A DNA stretch of 64,000 nt from Gemmatimonadota bacterium. Lineage in GTDB: Bacteria > Gemmatimonadota > Gemmatimonadetes > Gemmatimonadales > Gemmatimonadaceae. Position 1 is the first letter of the stretch; every line of letters begins with the position of its first letter. A program made the translations under genes and the position numbers. The notes beneath the pieces were generated by a model. That model had not been told where the DNA came from. It made no database searches and saw only the letters and a list, made by a program, of their open reading frames with translations. Where the stretch lies: positions 1 through 64,000 of the forward strand of contig JANYHJ010000138.1 in NCBI GenBank assembly GCA_025359135.1, written 5' to 3'. Of this stretch, positions 17,805 to 27,190 are shown in pieces.

Positions 17805-20660
17805 CTAGTGCTTGGCATCGACCCAGTTTTCGCCGACGCCGATGTCGACCACGAGTGGAACGGCGAGGTCGGCGGCGCCCTCCATGGCCGAACGTACGAT
17901 GGCGGACAACGGTTCGACTTCGGCGGGCGGCGACTCGAAGACGAGTTCGTCGTGCACTTGCAGTAGCATCCTGGCCTTGAGGTCGCGCTCGTGCAGCAGG
18001 TCATCGACGCGCAGCATGGCGCGCTTGATGAGGTCGGCGGCCGAGCCCTGAATCGGGGCATTCGTGGCCACGCGCTCCCCGAACGCGCGCATGTTGAAGT
18101 TCTTCTCCCTGAGCTCCGGGATGTAGCGTCGCCGTCCGAAGATGGTCTCGACGTAGCCCTTCGCGTGTCCCGCCTCCACCGCGCCGTCGAGCCAGGCGCG
18201 GACGCCGGCGAAGCGCAGGAAGTAGGTGTCGATGAACGCCTTGGCGTCGGCATGCTCGATCTTGAGCTGTCGCGAGAGGGCGTGCGCGCCCTGACCGTAG
18301 ATCGTCGCGAAGTTGATCGTCTTCGCCCGTGCGCGCATCTCGGGGGTCACGTGGTCGAGCTCCACGCCGAAGATCACCGAGGCGGTCTGGCGGTGAATGT
18401 CGCCGCCGGCGCGGAAGGCCGCGACGAAGGCCGGGTCGCCCGAGAGGTGGGCCAGCAGGCGCAGCTCGATCTGCGAGTAGTCGGCGACGACGAAGCGCCA
18501 CCCGGCGCGCGGCACGAAGCCGCGGCGGATGTCCTTCCCGAGCTCGGTACGCACCGGAATGTTCTGCAGATTCGGGTCGCTCGACGAAAGGCGCCCCGTG
18601 GCCGCGACCGTCTGGCCGAAGTTGGTGTGGAGCCGTCCCGACGTGGGATGCACCAGGTCGGGCAGCGTGTCGAGATAGGTGCTCTCGAGCTTGGCGAGCT
18701 CGCGGTAGTCCATGAGCAGCTGCGGCAGCGCGTGTCCTTGCTCCGCGAGTTCCTGCAGCACCGACGCGTCGGTGGACGCTCCCGTCGCGGTCTTCTTGAG
18801 GACGGGGAGCCCCAGCTTGTCAAAGAGGATGATGCGCAGCTGCTGGTTCGAGTTCACGTTGAACTCCTCGCCGGCCTCGGCGTGGATGGCACGCTCGGCC
18901 GCTTCCCGTTCCTTCTGGAAGCGCGTCTTGAGCGTGCGGAACCAGGCGAGGTCGATGGCGATGCCTTCCCACTCCATGTCGGCGAGCACCCGCATGAGCG
19001 GGATTTCGAGCCCGTGATAGAGCGCGTCGTGCGGCGCGACCTGCGGGGCAAAGAGGTCGCGCAGGCGCAGCGCCATGTCGGCGCCCTCGGCGGCATAGCC
19101 GCAGGCGGCGTCGAGCGGCACTTCGGCGAACGCGATCTGCTTCTTGCCCTTTCCGGTCACGTCCTCGTGCACCTGCACGTGGTGTTCGAGGAAGGTGAGC
19201 GCGAGCATGTCGAGGCCGTGCGAACGACGCCCCGGATCGAGCAGGTAGCTGGCGAGCATCGTGTCGAAGTCGATGCCGCGGAGCGCCACCCCCGCACGTC
19301 GCAGCACGAGCAGGTCGAACTTGAGGTTGTGGCCGACCTTGGGCAGCGTGGCGTCCTCGAGCAGGGCGCAGAGCGCGCGGCACTCCGGTCCGAGCAGCGG
19401 CGGCAGGTTGCGTACCGCCGAGGGCGCTGCCGCGGTGTCGGGCATCAGCTCGCCTTGGGGCGCCTGCGGCACGCGATGCGCGAAGGGCAGGTAGTAGCCT
19501 TCGCCGGGGGACAACGCGATCGCGATGCCCACCAGGTTGGCGCGCATCGGATCCATGGCGATCGGCGCGCCCGGATCGCCGTCGGTTTGGGTGTCGAGCG
19601 ACATGAACCTCGCTGCGCGCACGCGTTCCACGAGCGAGCCGAGTGCCGCCGGCGTGTCGACGAGCGTGTAGTGCGTGGCGATTGCCGGGGCGGCAGCAGG
19701 CGTTGGTGCAGCGACAGCGGCAGCGTTGGCCTTGGGCGACCGCGCGCGCTCGCCGCCGTCAGCACCACCGACGGCCTTGGCCATCGCGTGGAATTCGAGC
19801 TCGACATAGAGGCTGCGCAGGCGCGCGGCGTCGGGCGTGCGGATGGCCAGCGCGTCCAAGTCGAGCGTGATCGGTATATCGTCCTTAATGGTTACTAATT
19901 CCTTGGACAGTCTCGCCATGGCGGCGTGGGCGAGGAGGGCCTCCCGCGGCCGCTTCTCCTTCACGTCCGCCGCATGCGCGAGAATCTCCTCGAGCGACCC
20001 GAACTGCTGGATCAGCTTCTGCGCGCCCTTCTCGCCGATGCCGTGCACGCCGGGCACGTTGTCCGAGCTGTCGCCCAGCAACGCGAGGAAGTCCGTGACG
20101 CGCTCCGGTGGCACACCGAGGCGATCGCTCCCGTTCGCGACGCCGACCCATTGCTCCTCGACGGAGGCCGGCCCCCCTCGTCCCGGGTTCAGCAGCCAGA
20201 CGTGTTCGCGTACGCACTGCTGGAAATCCTTGTCGCCCGAGACGATGACGACGTCGAGTCCGCGGGCGGCGCCCTGCCTCGCGAGCGTACCGATGACGTC
20301 GTCGGCCTCGTACCCGTCCACGGCGAGCACGGGGATGTGGAACGCCGAGAGCAGGGCGCTCACCCGTTCGATGCCGCGATCGAAGTCCGCCTGCAGTTCG
20401 CTGCTCAGCTTCTCGCGCGTCGCCTTGTATTCGGGGTAGACCTCGTGCCGGAACGACAGGCCGGCGTCATGCACCCAACCGACGTACTCCGGCTTGTGCT
20501 TGGCGAGCATCCGCTGCAGGAAGTTCGCGATCCCCCATACCGCCGACGTGTTCTCGCCCCGGCTCGTCGTGAGTGGGCGCGTGAGGAGGGCAAAGAAGGC
20601 GCGATAGATCAGCGCGTAGCCGTCGACGAGAAAGAGGCGGGGGCCGGTCGGTTGCTCCAT
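17805..20660 (-). CDS. polA: DNA polymerase I with altered 3'-5' exonuclease site
   Basis: The 951-residue protein has all three Pol I parts. The 5' nuclease runs from LFLVDGYALIYRAFF with DGYEADDVIG and SGDKDFQQ. A 3'-5' exonuclease-like domain spans about 330-540. The polymerase domain shows motif A DYSQIELRLLAHLSGDP, the O-helix RARAKTINFATIYGQ and motif C LLQVHDELVFE. In the middle domain D356 and D449 are kept, but the Glu partner is Gln358 (DTQT for DTET) and the YxxxD motif reads Y522-AAE-G526. Proofreading is therefore probably lost, as in several bacterial Pol I lineages. Repair and Okazaki-fragment processing remain expected. Confidence 0.97.
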   Translation of the reverse strand: MEQPTGPRLFLVDGYALIYRAFFALLTRPLTTSRGENTSAVWGIANFLQRMLAKHKPEYVGWVHDAGLSFRHEVYPEYKATREKLSSELQADFDRGIERVSALLSAFHIPVLAVDGYEADDVIGTLARQGAARGLDVVIVSGDKDFQQCVREHVWLLNPGRGGPASVEEQWVGVANGSDRLGVPPERVTDFLALLGDSSDNVPGVHGIGEKGAQKLIQQFGSLEEILAHAADVKEKRPREALLAHAAMARLSKELVTIKDDIPITLDLDALAIRTPDAARLRSLYVELEFHAMAKAVGGADGGERARSPKANAAAVAAPTPAAAPAIATHYTLVDTPAALGSLVERVRAARFMSLDTQTDGDPGAPIAMDPMRANLVGIAIALSPGEGYYLPFAHRVPQAPQGELMPDTAAAPSAVRNLPPLLGPECRALCALLEDATLPKVGHNLKFDLLVLRRAGVALRGIDFDTMLASYLLDPGRRSHGLDMLALTFLEHHVQVHEDVTGKGKKQIAFAEVPLDAACGYAAEGADMALRLRDLFAPQVAPHDALYHGLEIPLMRVLADMEWEGIAIDLAWFRTLKTRFQKEREAAERAIHAEAGEEFNVNSNQQLRIILFDKLGLPVLKKTATGASTDASVLQELAEQGHALPQLLMDYRELAKLESTYLDTLPDLVHPTSGRLHTNFGQTVAATGRLSSSDPNLQNIPVRTELGKDIRRGFVPRAGWRFVVADYSQIELRLLAHLSGDPAFVAAFRAGGDIHRQTASVIFGVELDHVTPEMRARAKTINFATIYGQGAHALSRQLKIEHADAKAFIDTYFLRFAGVRAWLDGAVEAGHAKGYVETIFGRRRYIPELREKNFNMRAFGERVATNAPIQGSAADLIKRAMLRVDDLLHERDLKARMLLQVHDELVFESPPAEVEPLSAIVRSAMEGAADLAVPLVVDIGVGENWVDAKH

Positions 20661-20761
20661 GGTGCGCGCACGTTACCCGTCGCGCCGGCTCGCGTCGAGG
20701 GCGTGGTCGCGCGCGCGACGCCGAGCCAGCGTGCCGACGTGTCGCGCCGGTGCCTGAGCGC

Positions 20762-22177
20762 CTAGCGGCGCCCGCCCTGTTCCTGAAGCGTGTGCGCGAC
20801 CTGCTGGAACTCCGTCATCGAGCCGGTCGTCAGGCGCCAGCGTCCCGATCCTGACTGATCCACGAACACCAGCGTGAGGCGGCGGCTCAGGTACTCCCAC
20901 ACCAGCACCCGCCCGCGGTTCGTCATGTCCATGGGCGTCGGCTCGCGCATCTGGTCGGGATCGCCGAGCGTGACGTGGACCATGCCGCGGTCAGTCTGCC
21001 ACCCGGGAATGCCCTCATCGCGAAACCGCGCGTTCGCCACCTCGATGCGCGCGAAGTACGGTCGCAACACGTCGCCCGTCGAGCCGCTGCCGTTGATCTC
21101 CTGCACGAACGACGACCAGGCAGCCGCACGCTGGTCCACCGCGGCATCCCGCAGCCGCGCGAGGCGTCCCGGCGACGCGAAGTAGCGCAGGTAGCTGATC
21201 ATCTGCTCGTACGTGGCCACGGGCAGGTCATCGCCGAACGAAATGAACACCGGCGTCGACGTCGAGTCGCCGCTGTCGAGTCGTCGCAGCATGACGCGCG
21301 ACACGCCGATCCCGAGGTACGTCGACGGAACGCGCACGACGCCCGCGACCAACCGGCCCCGGCGCGTCAGCGTGCTCGTGTCGCTCCAGAGGCGCGTGTT
21401 GCCGTCCCCCAGCGCGATGGCCTGCACCTGCACGCGCTCGCCCTCGCCATACGCCTCGACATACAGCGGCACCACCGAGTCGCGCCCGAACACGATCGTC
21501 GAGCGCGGACTCGCGAGCAGGCGCGGCAACGATTCGACCGCCGGTCGCATCGTGACCTCGTAAAACGGGACCGGGCTCGACAGCGTGCGCGCGGCGAGGC
21601 GTGGTACGACGACCGGTCGGCTCGACGAGGACGACTTGCCGTTGGTCTCGTCGCGGACGGTGACGACCAGGTCGCCCGTGCCCGGCGGGACGCTCAGCAG
21701 CTGCTGGAAGATGACGCTCTCGTCCGTCCGCGCCGTTTCCTTGAAGCCGACGACGCGCACCTGCTCCGACCCCTCCGCGTGCGCCAGCATTTCGCCCGTG
21801 CGCCGCACCTCGACGGCCGTCGCGTAGGTCGCCTGATAGCGCTCGCCTTCGCGCGTGAAGGTCAGCGAACGGTTCGGGATCGAGAGTGTCACGAGCAGGA
21901 GCGTACTGTCGGCGTTGCCGCTGCCGAGGAAGGCGACCGAGCCGACGAACGGAATCGGCGGTCCATCCGCGAGCAGGCCCATGGCCTGATACAGTCGCAC
22001 CGCGTCGAGCGCACCCAGTGGCGATCCCGTCACGGTCGGCGCGAGTGCCGGGCGCGCCGGCACGGTCGGTCGCGAGGCGCTGTTGTCGGCGCCGGCGCCA
22101 GACGCACCGCCACCGCACCCGGCGAACGCGGCCGTGACGAGGGCGAGAACGAGGCGTGGGATGTCGCGGTGCGTCAT
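20762..22177 (-). CDS. GWxTD-domain lipoprotein
   Basis: The 471-residue product has a lipoprotein signal (AFAGC) and a long beta-rich middle. The C-terminal GWxTD domain reads YFARIEVANARFRDEGIPGWQTDRGMVHVTLGDP...VWEYLSRRLTLVFVD. GWxTD proteins are common in Gemmatimonadota, Acidobacteriota and Bacteroidota; their role is unknown. ATG 22177 gives the signal peptide; an upstream ATG (22270) adds a basic extension and is rejected. polA lies downstream on the same strand. Confidence 0.85.
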   Translation of the reverse strand: MTHRDIPRLVLALVTAAFAGCGGGASGAGADNSASRPTVPARPALAPTVTGSPLGALDAVRLYQAMGLLADGPPIPFVGSVAFLGSGNADSTLLLVTLSIPNRSLTFTREGERYQATYATAVEVRRTGEMLAHAEGSEQVRVVGFKETARTDESVIFQQLLSVPPGTGDLVVTVRDETNGKSSSSSRPVVVPRLAARTLSSPVPFYEVTMRPAVESLPRLLASPRSTIVFGRDSVVPLYVEAYGEGERVQVQAIALGDGNTRLWSDTSTLTRRGRLVAGVVRVPSTYLGIGVSRVMLRRLDSGDSTSTPVFISFGDDLPVATYEQMISYLRYFASPGRLARLRDAAVDQRAAAWSSFVQEINGSGSTGDVLRPYFARIEVANARFRDEGIPGWQTDRGMVHVTLGDPDQMREPTPMDMTNRGRVLVWEYLSRRLTLVFVDQSGSGRWRLTTGSMTEFQQVAHTLQEQGGRR

Positions 22178-22295
22178 GCAGGGTCTCCGGCGGGACAATC
22201 GGCAGGGGGCGGGCAATCCGTTCGCTCCGTACCCCCGAAGTCGGCGGAAGATACGTCGCTTGCCGCGCACCGGTCAGGCGGGTTAGCATTGCCCC

Positions 22296-23195
22296 GTGCT
22301 ACGTGACGCGCTCGTGGGTTCCAGCATTGCAGGCTATTCGCTCCAGGACATGATCGGTGAGGGGGGAACCTCCACCGTCTATCGTGGGGAGCATGCCGCG
22401 CACGGACCGGTGGCGGTCAAGGTGCTTCGCGAAAAGCTCCGCCAGGACAAGACCGCCGTCGCGCGCTTCGTGCGCGAGGCCCAATTCGGCGCGCGCGTCG
22501 TGCATCCTAACGTGGTCAAGACGCTCGAGATCGGCGAAGTGGGCGGCCTCCACTTTCTCACGATCGAGTGGGCCAGAGGCGAACTCCTCGAGAAGTACGT
22601 CAAGCGCGAGGCACCACTGCCCAAGGACGAGGTCGCCGCGATCATCACGCAGATCGGAGACGCGGTACAGGCCGCGCACGCCGAAGGGATCATCCACCGC
22701 GACCTCAAGCCGGACAACGTCATGTACGATCCGGAGTCGCGGCAGGTGAAGCTGCTCGACTTCGGGATCGCGATCACCACCGATACCACGGCCGACGAAC
22801 GCCTCACGCGCGCCGGCTTCTTCGTCGGTACGCTGATGTACGTGGCGCCCGAAGCACTCTCGGGTGAACTCGTCGGCCCCGCGGCGGATCAGTACTCACT
22901 CGCGACGATCGCCTATCAGCTGCTCACCGGTGTATTGCCCTACGGCGCCAAGAACCAGCGGGAGATGTTCGCGCTGCTCCTCAAGGAGCCGCCGACGCCG
23001 TTGAACAAGGCGAAGCCGGGGCTCGCGTTCGCGCCGGGGGTCGAGGCCGTCGTGATGAAGGGACTCGCGAAGAATCCGAAGGATCGCTATTCCGACGTGA
23101 TCTCGTTCGCCAAGGAACTCGCCGACGCGATGGCCGCGCCCGCGCCCCTTCCGTCGGCAGGCCTGTTCGGCAAGGTCCGCAAGCTCTTCGGCTAG
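22296..23195 (+). CDS. Soluble Ser/Thr protein kinase
   Basis: The 299-residue protein is little more than a Hanks-type kinase domain: glycine loop IGEGGTSTVY, catalytic-site Lys42 in VAVKVL, HRDLKPDN (134-141), DFG (155-157), and YVAPEAL for APE. There is no transmembrane or PASTA segment, so it acts in the cytoplasm. A TAGCAT at 22284-22289 sits 6 nt before the GTG, suggesting a leaderless mRNA. Its TAG shares bases with the stop of the convergent histidine kinase. Confidence 0.92.
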   Translation: MLRDALVGSSIAGYSLQDMIGEGGTSTVYRGEHAAHGPVAVKVLREKLRQDKTAVARFVREAQFGARVVHPNVVKTLEIGEVGGLHFLTIEWARGELLEKYVKREAPLPKDEVAAIITQIGDAVQAAHAEGIIHRDLKPDNVMYDPESRQVKLLDFGIAITTDTTADERLTRAGFFVGTLMYVAPEALSGELVGPAADQYSLATIAYQLLTGVLPYGAKNQREMFALLLKEPPTPLNKAKPGLAFAPGVEAVVMKGLAKNPKDRYSDVISFAKELADAMAAPAPLPSAGLFGKVRKLFG

Positions 23196-24199
23196 CTCGG
23201 TCCGGGTCCCGGCGCGACCGGAAGCCACAGCGAAAACACCGACCCTTGCCCGACCGCGCTCGCGAGCGTGAGCTCGCCGCCGAGCGCGCGCGCCAAGCGG
23301 CGCGAGATGGGGAGACCAAGACCGACACCCCGTGACTCGGACCCGCCGCGCGCGCCGGGACGCACCTGCTCGAACTCGTCGAAGACGCGCGCCTGATCCA
23401 TCGCAGCGATGCCGATCCCCGTGTCGGCAACCTGAAGGATGACCCACGCGCCAGGACCCGTCGCTTCGCGCCCGTCGGCATCCGGCCCCGCCGTCGACAG
23501 GCGCGCACGCAAGTTGATGCTCCCACGCGGCGTGAACTTGATCGCGTTCGCGACGAGATTCACGAGCACCTGGCGCAGTTGCGTCGGGTCGGTCTCGATG
23601 CGCGGCAGCGCTGGCCCCACACTCAGCGACAGCGCGAGACCGCGCTCGGCGGCCAACGGTTCCATCTCCGTGGCCACGCTCAGCAGGAAGCCTCGCAACT
23701 CGACGGGTTCGCGGTGCAGTTCGAGGCGGCCCGCCGCCATCCGGGCCAGGTCAAGCACCTGATCGACGAGCCGGCGCAGGTGCGTGGCCGAGTCTTCCAC
23801 CTTGGCCACCGCCGACAGCTGACGCGGCGTGAGCGTGCCATAGGCGCCTTCGCGCAGGAGCTCGGTGAAGCCGACGATCGCATGCAGCGGCGTGCGCAGC
23901 TCGTGCGACGCCGCCGCGAGGAACTCGCTCTTCGACCGATTGGCGCGCAGCAGTTCGGCCGAGAGCTCTTCAAGCTCGCGGGCACGCGCACGGGCGCGCC
24001 GCGCCTGTGCCTGCTCCAGCAGAAAGGCCAGCAGGGCGGCGACAGCTGCGCCACCACCGAGAATCGCCAGCGCGAGGCGGCCACTCCCGCCGGACGGCAC
24101 CGCGCGCGCGGCCGCCACGAAGCCTCCCACCATGCCGCATACGGCGAGGGCCAGCAGGACAGCGGAGGTGCGGCGCGGTGGAACCGGGAGCGCTGGCAT
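23192..24199 (-). CDS. Sensor histidine kinase, orphan
   Basis: The 335-residue protein has two N-terminal membrane helices (about 11-33 and 40-62) with almost no periplasmic loop, a short coiled coil, an HisKA domain (H-box ASHELRTPLHAI) and a full HATPase domain: NLVANAIKF, DTGIGI, GVGLGLPI. With so small an outer loop it probably senses a membrane or cytoplasmic signal. No response regulator is next to it. The stop codon shares a CTAG palindrome with that of the Ser/Thr kinase gene. Confidence 0.92.
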   Translation of the reverse strand: MPALPVPPRRTSAVLLALAVCGMVGGFVAAARAVPSGGSGRLALAILGGGAAVAALLAFLLEQAQARRARARARELEELSAELLRANRSKSEFLAAASHELRTPLHAIVGFTELLREGAYGTLTPRQLSAVAKVEDSATHLRRLVDQVLDLARMAAGRLELHREPVELRGFLLSVATEMEPLAAERGLALSLSVGPALPRIETDPTQLRQVLVNLVANAIKFTPRGSINLRARLSTAGPDADGREATGPGAWVILQVADTGIGIAAMDQARVFDEFEQVRPGARGGSESRGVGLGLPISRRLARALGGELTLASAVGQGSVFSLWLPVAPGPGPS

Positions 24200-24258
24200 C
24201 GGCGGGGCGAGGGACGGCGCGCACTATCTCGGGTCGCCGCCCCGTCGCGCAAGGGCCG

Positions 24259-25179
24259 TCACATCGGCAACCTCCCGCCGGGGAGCACCACAGGCGCGCG
24301 ACCCTCGTGCGCGCCTGTGGGTGAGAGCCGCGCGAGCGCCTCGCGGTGGGGACGCACGAGTCGCTCGAGATAGAGCGCCAGCATGCCATCGCCGTCGTAC
24401 TGCTCGCGGAACGCGGCTGCCGACATGCCGAGCATGCGCCGCACGTGCCGGCCGAAGCTCTGCGGCGATGAATAGTGCAGGACGTGCGTGATCTCGGTGA
24501 TCGTTGCGCCAGGCCGCTCGAACCGGTCGGCTGCGAGCATCAGGCGTGCCATGGCGAGGTACGTCTTGGCGCTCGGCAACTTGAGCCGGAAGAAGCGGCT
24601 CATGAGGGAGCTCGAATTCACGTGGAGCGCGCGCGCGAGGTCGCGCGTACTCGTGATCGTGGCGGCATCGAGGAAGATGTGCTCGAAGAGCGTGAGCGCG
24701 TCGGGCTGGAGCGCGGGCAGCTCACGGGCGAGTGCCTCGAGGGCGCGCCGGCGGATGTCGCTGGCGTGTTGCGCGCTGAGCGCGCGCCGGAGTTCGGCCC
24801 AGCCGTGGGCCTGCGATGCCTCCAGGACCGCGCGAACCCCGCATTGTCCGAGTTGGAGCGCCACCTGCGGAGCGCGGGCGTCTGGACGGGCCAGGAACGC
24901 GAAGGCGGGCACGTTCGGAAACTCGCGCACGAGGCGCATGAGCGCTGGACGCGCGGTCGGGTGCCACGCGCCCAGCGAAACCATCACGGCCGCCGCGCGC
25001 CGTTCACGGAGGTCAGCGAGGACCTCCGGCAACGAGCTGCGATGAACGGCACGGTAGAGTCCCGCACCAGCCGCGTCGACATGCGGGCGCTCGACGGGTG
25101 GAACGAGGGTGGAAATGACCGGCGGCTCGGAACGGCGGGCCGCGGCACGAAAGCGGAGAAGCGGGTGAGGGCGGGACAT
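24259..25179 (-). CDS. AraC-family transcriptional regulator
   Basis: The 306-residue product has a C-terminal AraC/XylS double helix-turn-helix from about residue 185: TRDLARALHVNSSSLMSRFFRL, then ITEITHVLHYSSPQSFGRHVRRMLGMSAAAFR. The N-terminal part resembles a receiver-like or unknown sensory domain without a clear phosphorylation site. ATG 25179 is preferred over ATG 25227. It diverges from rnpB. No obvious target is adjacent. Confidence 0.85.
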   Translation of the reverse strand: MSRPHPLLRFRAAARRSEPPVISTLVPPVERPHVDAAGAGLYRAVHRSSLPEVLADLRERRAAAVMVSLGAWHPTARPALMRLVREFPNVPAFAFLARPDARAPQVALQLGQCGVRAVLEASQAHGWAELRRALSAQHASDIRRRALEALARELPALQPDALTLFEHIFLDAATITSTRDLARALHVNSSSLMSRFFRLKLPSAKTYLAMARLMLAADRFERPGATITEITHVLHYSSPQSFGRHVRRMLGMSAAAFREQYDGDGMLALYLERLVRPHREALARLSPTGAHEGRAPVVLPGGRLPM

Positions 25180-25374
25180 CGGGGGTAACCCATGGTCGGC
25201 GTGGACGCGCGCACGCAGCGATCGCATCGGGCGATGGCGCGATTTCCCGCGAGACTACCGGCACGGAGTCAGCCGCGCGTCACCGCGGTGCGCACGTACC
25301 GTCACTCCGCGCCGCAGCGACCGTCAGCGCGGCGCCGCGATCGGGGCCCATCGCACGCGCCCCCCAACCCGACA

Positions 25375-25403
25375 TTGCGCGCGGCGGGCGCTGCCGCTAG
25401 CCA
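25375..25403 (+). promoter_or_regulatory. Predicted rnpB promoter
   Basis: TTGCGC (25375-25380), a 17-bp spacer, then TAGCCA (25398-25403). The predicted transcription start near 25411 matches the 5' end of the RNase P RNA inferred from its P1 helix. Confidence 0.6.
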
Positions 25404-25414
25404 TTCACGCGTTG

Positions 25415-25797
25415 GATGTGGCGAGCTGGATGATCGCGGCCGTGGATGGTACACGGTTCGAGGAAAGTCCGGACTCCATTGGGCGCGCTGCCAGGTAACG
25501 CCTGGGCGTCCGGGTCATTCCGGGCGACGGACAGGGCAACAGAGAACAGACCGCCCACCAGAGCATCGGTGGGTAAGGGTGAAACGGTGGGGTAAGAGCC
25601 CACCGCGCGGGCGGCAACGCACCGTGGCACGGCAACCCCCAGCGGGAGCAAGGCCAAGTAAGCGGCGAGAGGCGCCCACCTCGATCAAGACGCCGCGGGT
25701 CGGCTGCTACAGGAGTCGGGTGACCGGCTCCGCAGAGGAATGATCATCCGGGGCTTCACCGCCTCGACAGAACCCGGCTTACAGGCTCGTCACAACT
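25415..25797 (+). ncRNA. rnpB: RNase P RNA, bacterial class A
   Basis: All conserved blocks of a type A RNase P RNA can be read in order. These are GAGGAAAGTCCGGACTCC at 25460-25477, the GGTAAGGGTGAAAC segment near 25570, GGGTAAGAGCCCACCG, CGTGGCACGG, GGAGCAAGGCCAAG near 25645, and the 3' CAGAACCCGGCTTACAGG near 25768-25785. Arms 25418-25427 and 25784-25793 pair over 10 bp to form P1 and fix the ends to within a few bases. The RNA is the catalytic part of the enzyme that trims tRNA 5' ends. Its protein partner rnpA lies about 3.1 kb away. Confidence 0.97.
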
Positions 25798-25800
25798 CTT

Positions 25801-25835
25801 GCGGGGTGCGTTCCTCACACAGGAACGCACCCCGC
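25801..25835. terminator. Bidirectional hairpin between rnpB and dnaN
   Basis: A perfect 15-bp stem (25801-25815 with 25821-25835) closes a 5-nt loop CACAC, directly after rnpB and 25 bp before the dnaN stop. There is no T-tract on either side. It can serve both convergent genes. Confidence 0.8.
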
Positions 25836-25859
25836 ACCACATCGGGGATTCGCCCGGTG

Positions 25860-26966
25860 TCAGTCGACCAAGCGCAGGGGCATGACGAGGCAGAGGTACT
25901 TGCCTGGATCACTCCATCCCTCGGGCTCGAGCGTTGCGGCGCGCTCCGGTGCCTTGAAGGTCAACCTCACCTCGTCAGTCGGGATGTAGCGCAGGATCTC
26001 GAGGAGATAGTTGGCGTTGAAGCCGATCTCCAGCGGATCGCCGTTGTAACGGATCGGGATTTCGTCCTGGGCCTCGCCCACGTCCGCGGTCTGCACGCTG
26101 AACTTGAGCATCGCCGTGTTGAACGCGAGCCGGATGCGATGGGTCTGGTCCGACGCCACGATCGCCGTACGGCGCAACGCCGACGTAAGCGCGGCGCGGT
26201 CGGCGATCGCGAAGCGGTCGTTGTCCTTCGGGATCACCTGATCGTAGTTCGGGTAGGGGCCCTCGATGAGCCGCGTGTACACGGACACGAATGGCGAGCG
26301 GAAGCCGAGGTGATTGGCGCCCTGCGCGATCTCGAGATCTTCGTCGGCCGGGAAGAGCCGCCGAACCTGCTCAAGCGCCTTGGGCGGGACGATGAACTCG
26401 GCCGACGCCTCGCTCGACCATGGGGTTTCCATCTTCGCGAGGCGATGGCCGTTGGTGGCCACCATGCGCATGAGATCCTTGCGCAGCTCCCAGAGGACGC
26501 CGTTGAGGATGGGTCGGCTCTCCTCGACCGAGACGGCGAACGCCGTGTGGGCGATGAGCTTCTGGACCTCGGACGATCGAATCTTCCAGGGATTCGTGAA
26601 CTTGATCGACGGGAACGCCGGAAATTCGTCCTTGGGCAATCCGAGCAACTTGAATTTCGATCGCCCGCTCTCGAGCGTGATCCGTTGCTCCCCCGCCGTG
26701 GCCAGCTTGATCGGCGCGGGCGGGAGTTCACGCACGATTTCCATGAGGCGTTTCGCCGGAATCGTGATGGCGCCTGGCGCGTCGACCTCGGCGGCAATCT
26801 CGATGCTGACCGCGATATCGAGATCTGTGCCAGAGAGGCGGATTCCGCGCTCCGTCGTCTCGACGAGGAGGTTCGAGAGGACAGGCAGCGTCGTCTTGGT
26901 GGGGATCGTCGCGACGACGGCCGTCAGTCCCTCGAGCAGTTTCTCGCGCGAGCTGGTGACCTTCAT
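25860..26966 (-). CDS. dnaN: DNA polymerase III beta subunit (sliding clamp)
   Basis: The 368-residue clamp protein starts MKVTSSREKLLEGLTAV and ends in the family motif VMPLRLVD. Landmarks such as LPVLSNLLVE, FPSIKF near residue 120, PILNGVLWEL and ATNGHRLA are present, covering the three clamp domains. It tethers DNA polymerase to the template and recruits MutS, Pol I and ligase. AAGGAG sits 5 bp before ATG 26966. It lies downstream of dnaA on the same strand, separated by a 224-bp spacer with DnaA boxes. Confidence 0.98.
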   Translation of the reverse strand: MKVTSSREKLLEGLTAVVATIPTKTTLPVLSNLLVETTERGIRLSGTDLDIAVSIEIAAEVDAPGAITIPAKRLMEIVRELPPAPIKLATAGEQRITLESGRSKFKLLGLPKDEFPAFPSIKFTNPWKIRSSEVQKLIAHTAFAVSVEESRPILNGVLWELRKDLMRMVATNGHRLAKMETPWSSEASAEFIVPPKALEQVRRLFPADEDLEIAQGANHLGFRSPFVSVYTRLIEGPYPNYDQVIPKDNDRFAIADRAALTSALRRTAIVASDQTHRIRLAFNTAMLKFSVQTADVGEAQDEIPIRYNGDPLEIGFNANYLLEILRYIPTDEVRLTFKAPERAATLEPEGWSDPGKYLCLVMPLRLVD

Positions 26967-27190
26967 GCTGGCTCCTTGGGTCCCGATTGGGCGGACATGG
27001 TGTGCGTGCCCAGTATCACGAAAGGAGAGAGAAAGACAGGAGAAGTAGTAGCAGGGACTGTGAATTGTCGGCAGTCGCCGTAAGCCGCAACGTTACAAGC
27101 AGTTACACGCTTACACAATATCCACACCATCGTGGGTTTCTCGTGGACTTATCCACGTCGAGCGAAAATCAGGTCCCGGTGCGTGGATAG
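26967..27190. other. dnaA-dnaN spacer with DnaA-box-like sites
   Basis: This 224-bp spacer holds TTATCCACG (27149-27157, one mismatch to TTATCCACA), ATATCCACA (27118-27126, one mismatch) and CTATCCACG on the minus strand (27190-27182). CGTGGA-CTTA-TCCACG at 27142-27157 forms a small hairpin around the first box. A run of TTAC repeats lies at 27093-27114. It is a candidate origin element and must also contain any promoter specific to dnaN. Confidence 0.6.

Noticed and set aside
17991-19898. 635-codon open frame on the plus strand opposite polA
   Set aside because: It is the antisense of a clear polymerase gene; composition is Arg/His/Val-rich without motifs. Long shadow frames are expected at this GC content.
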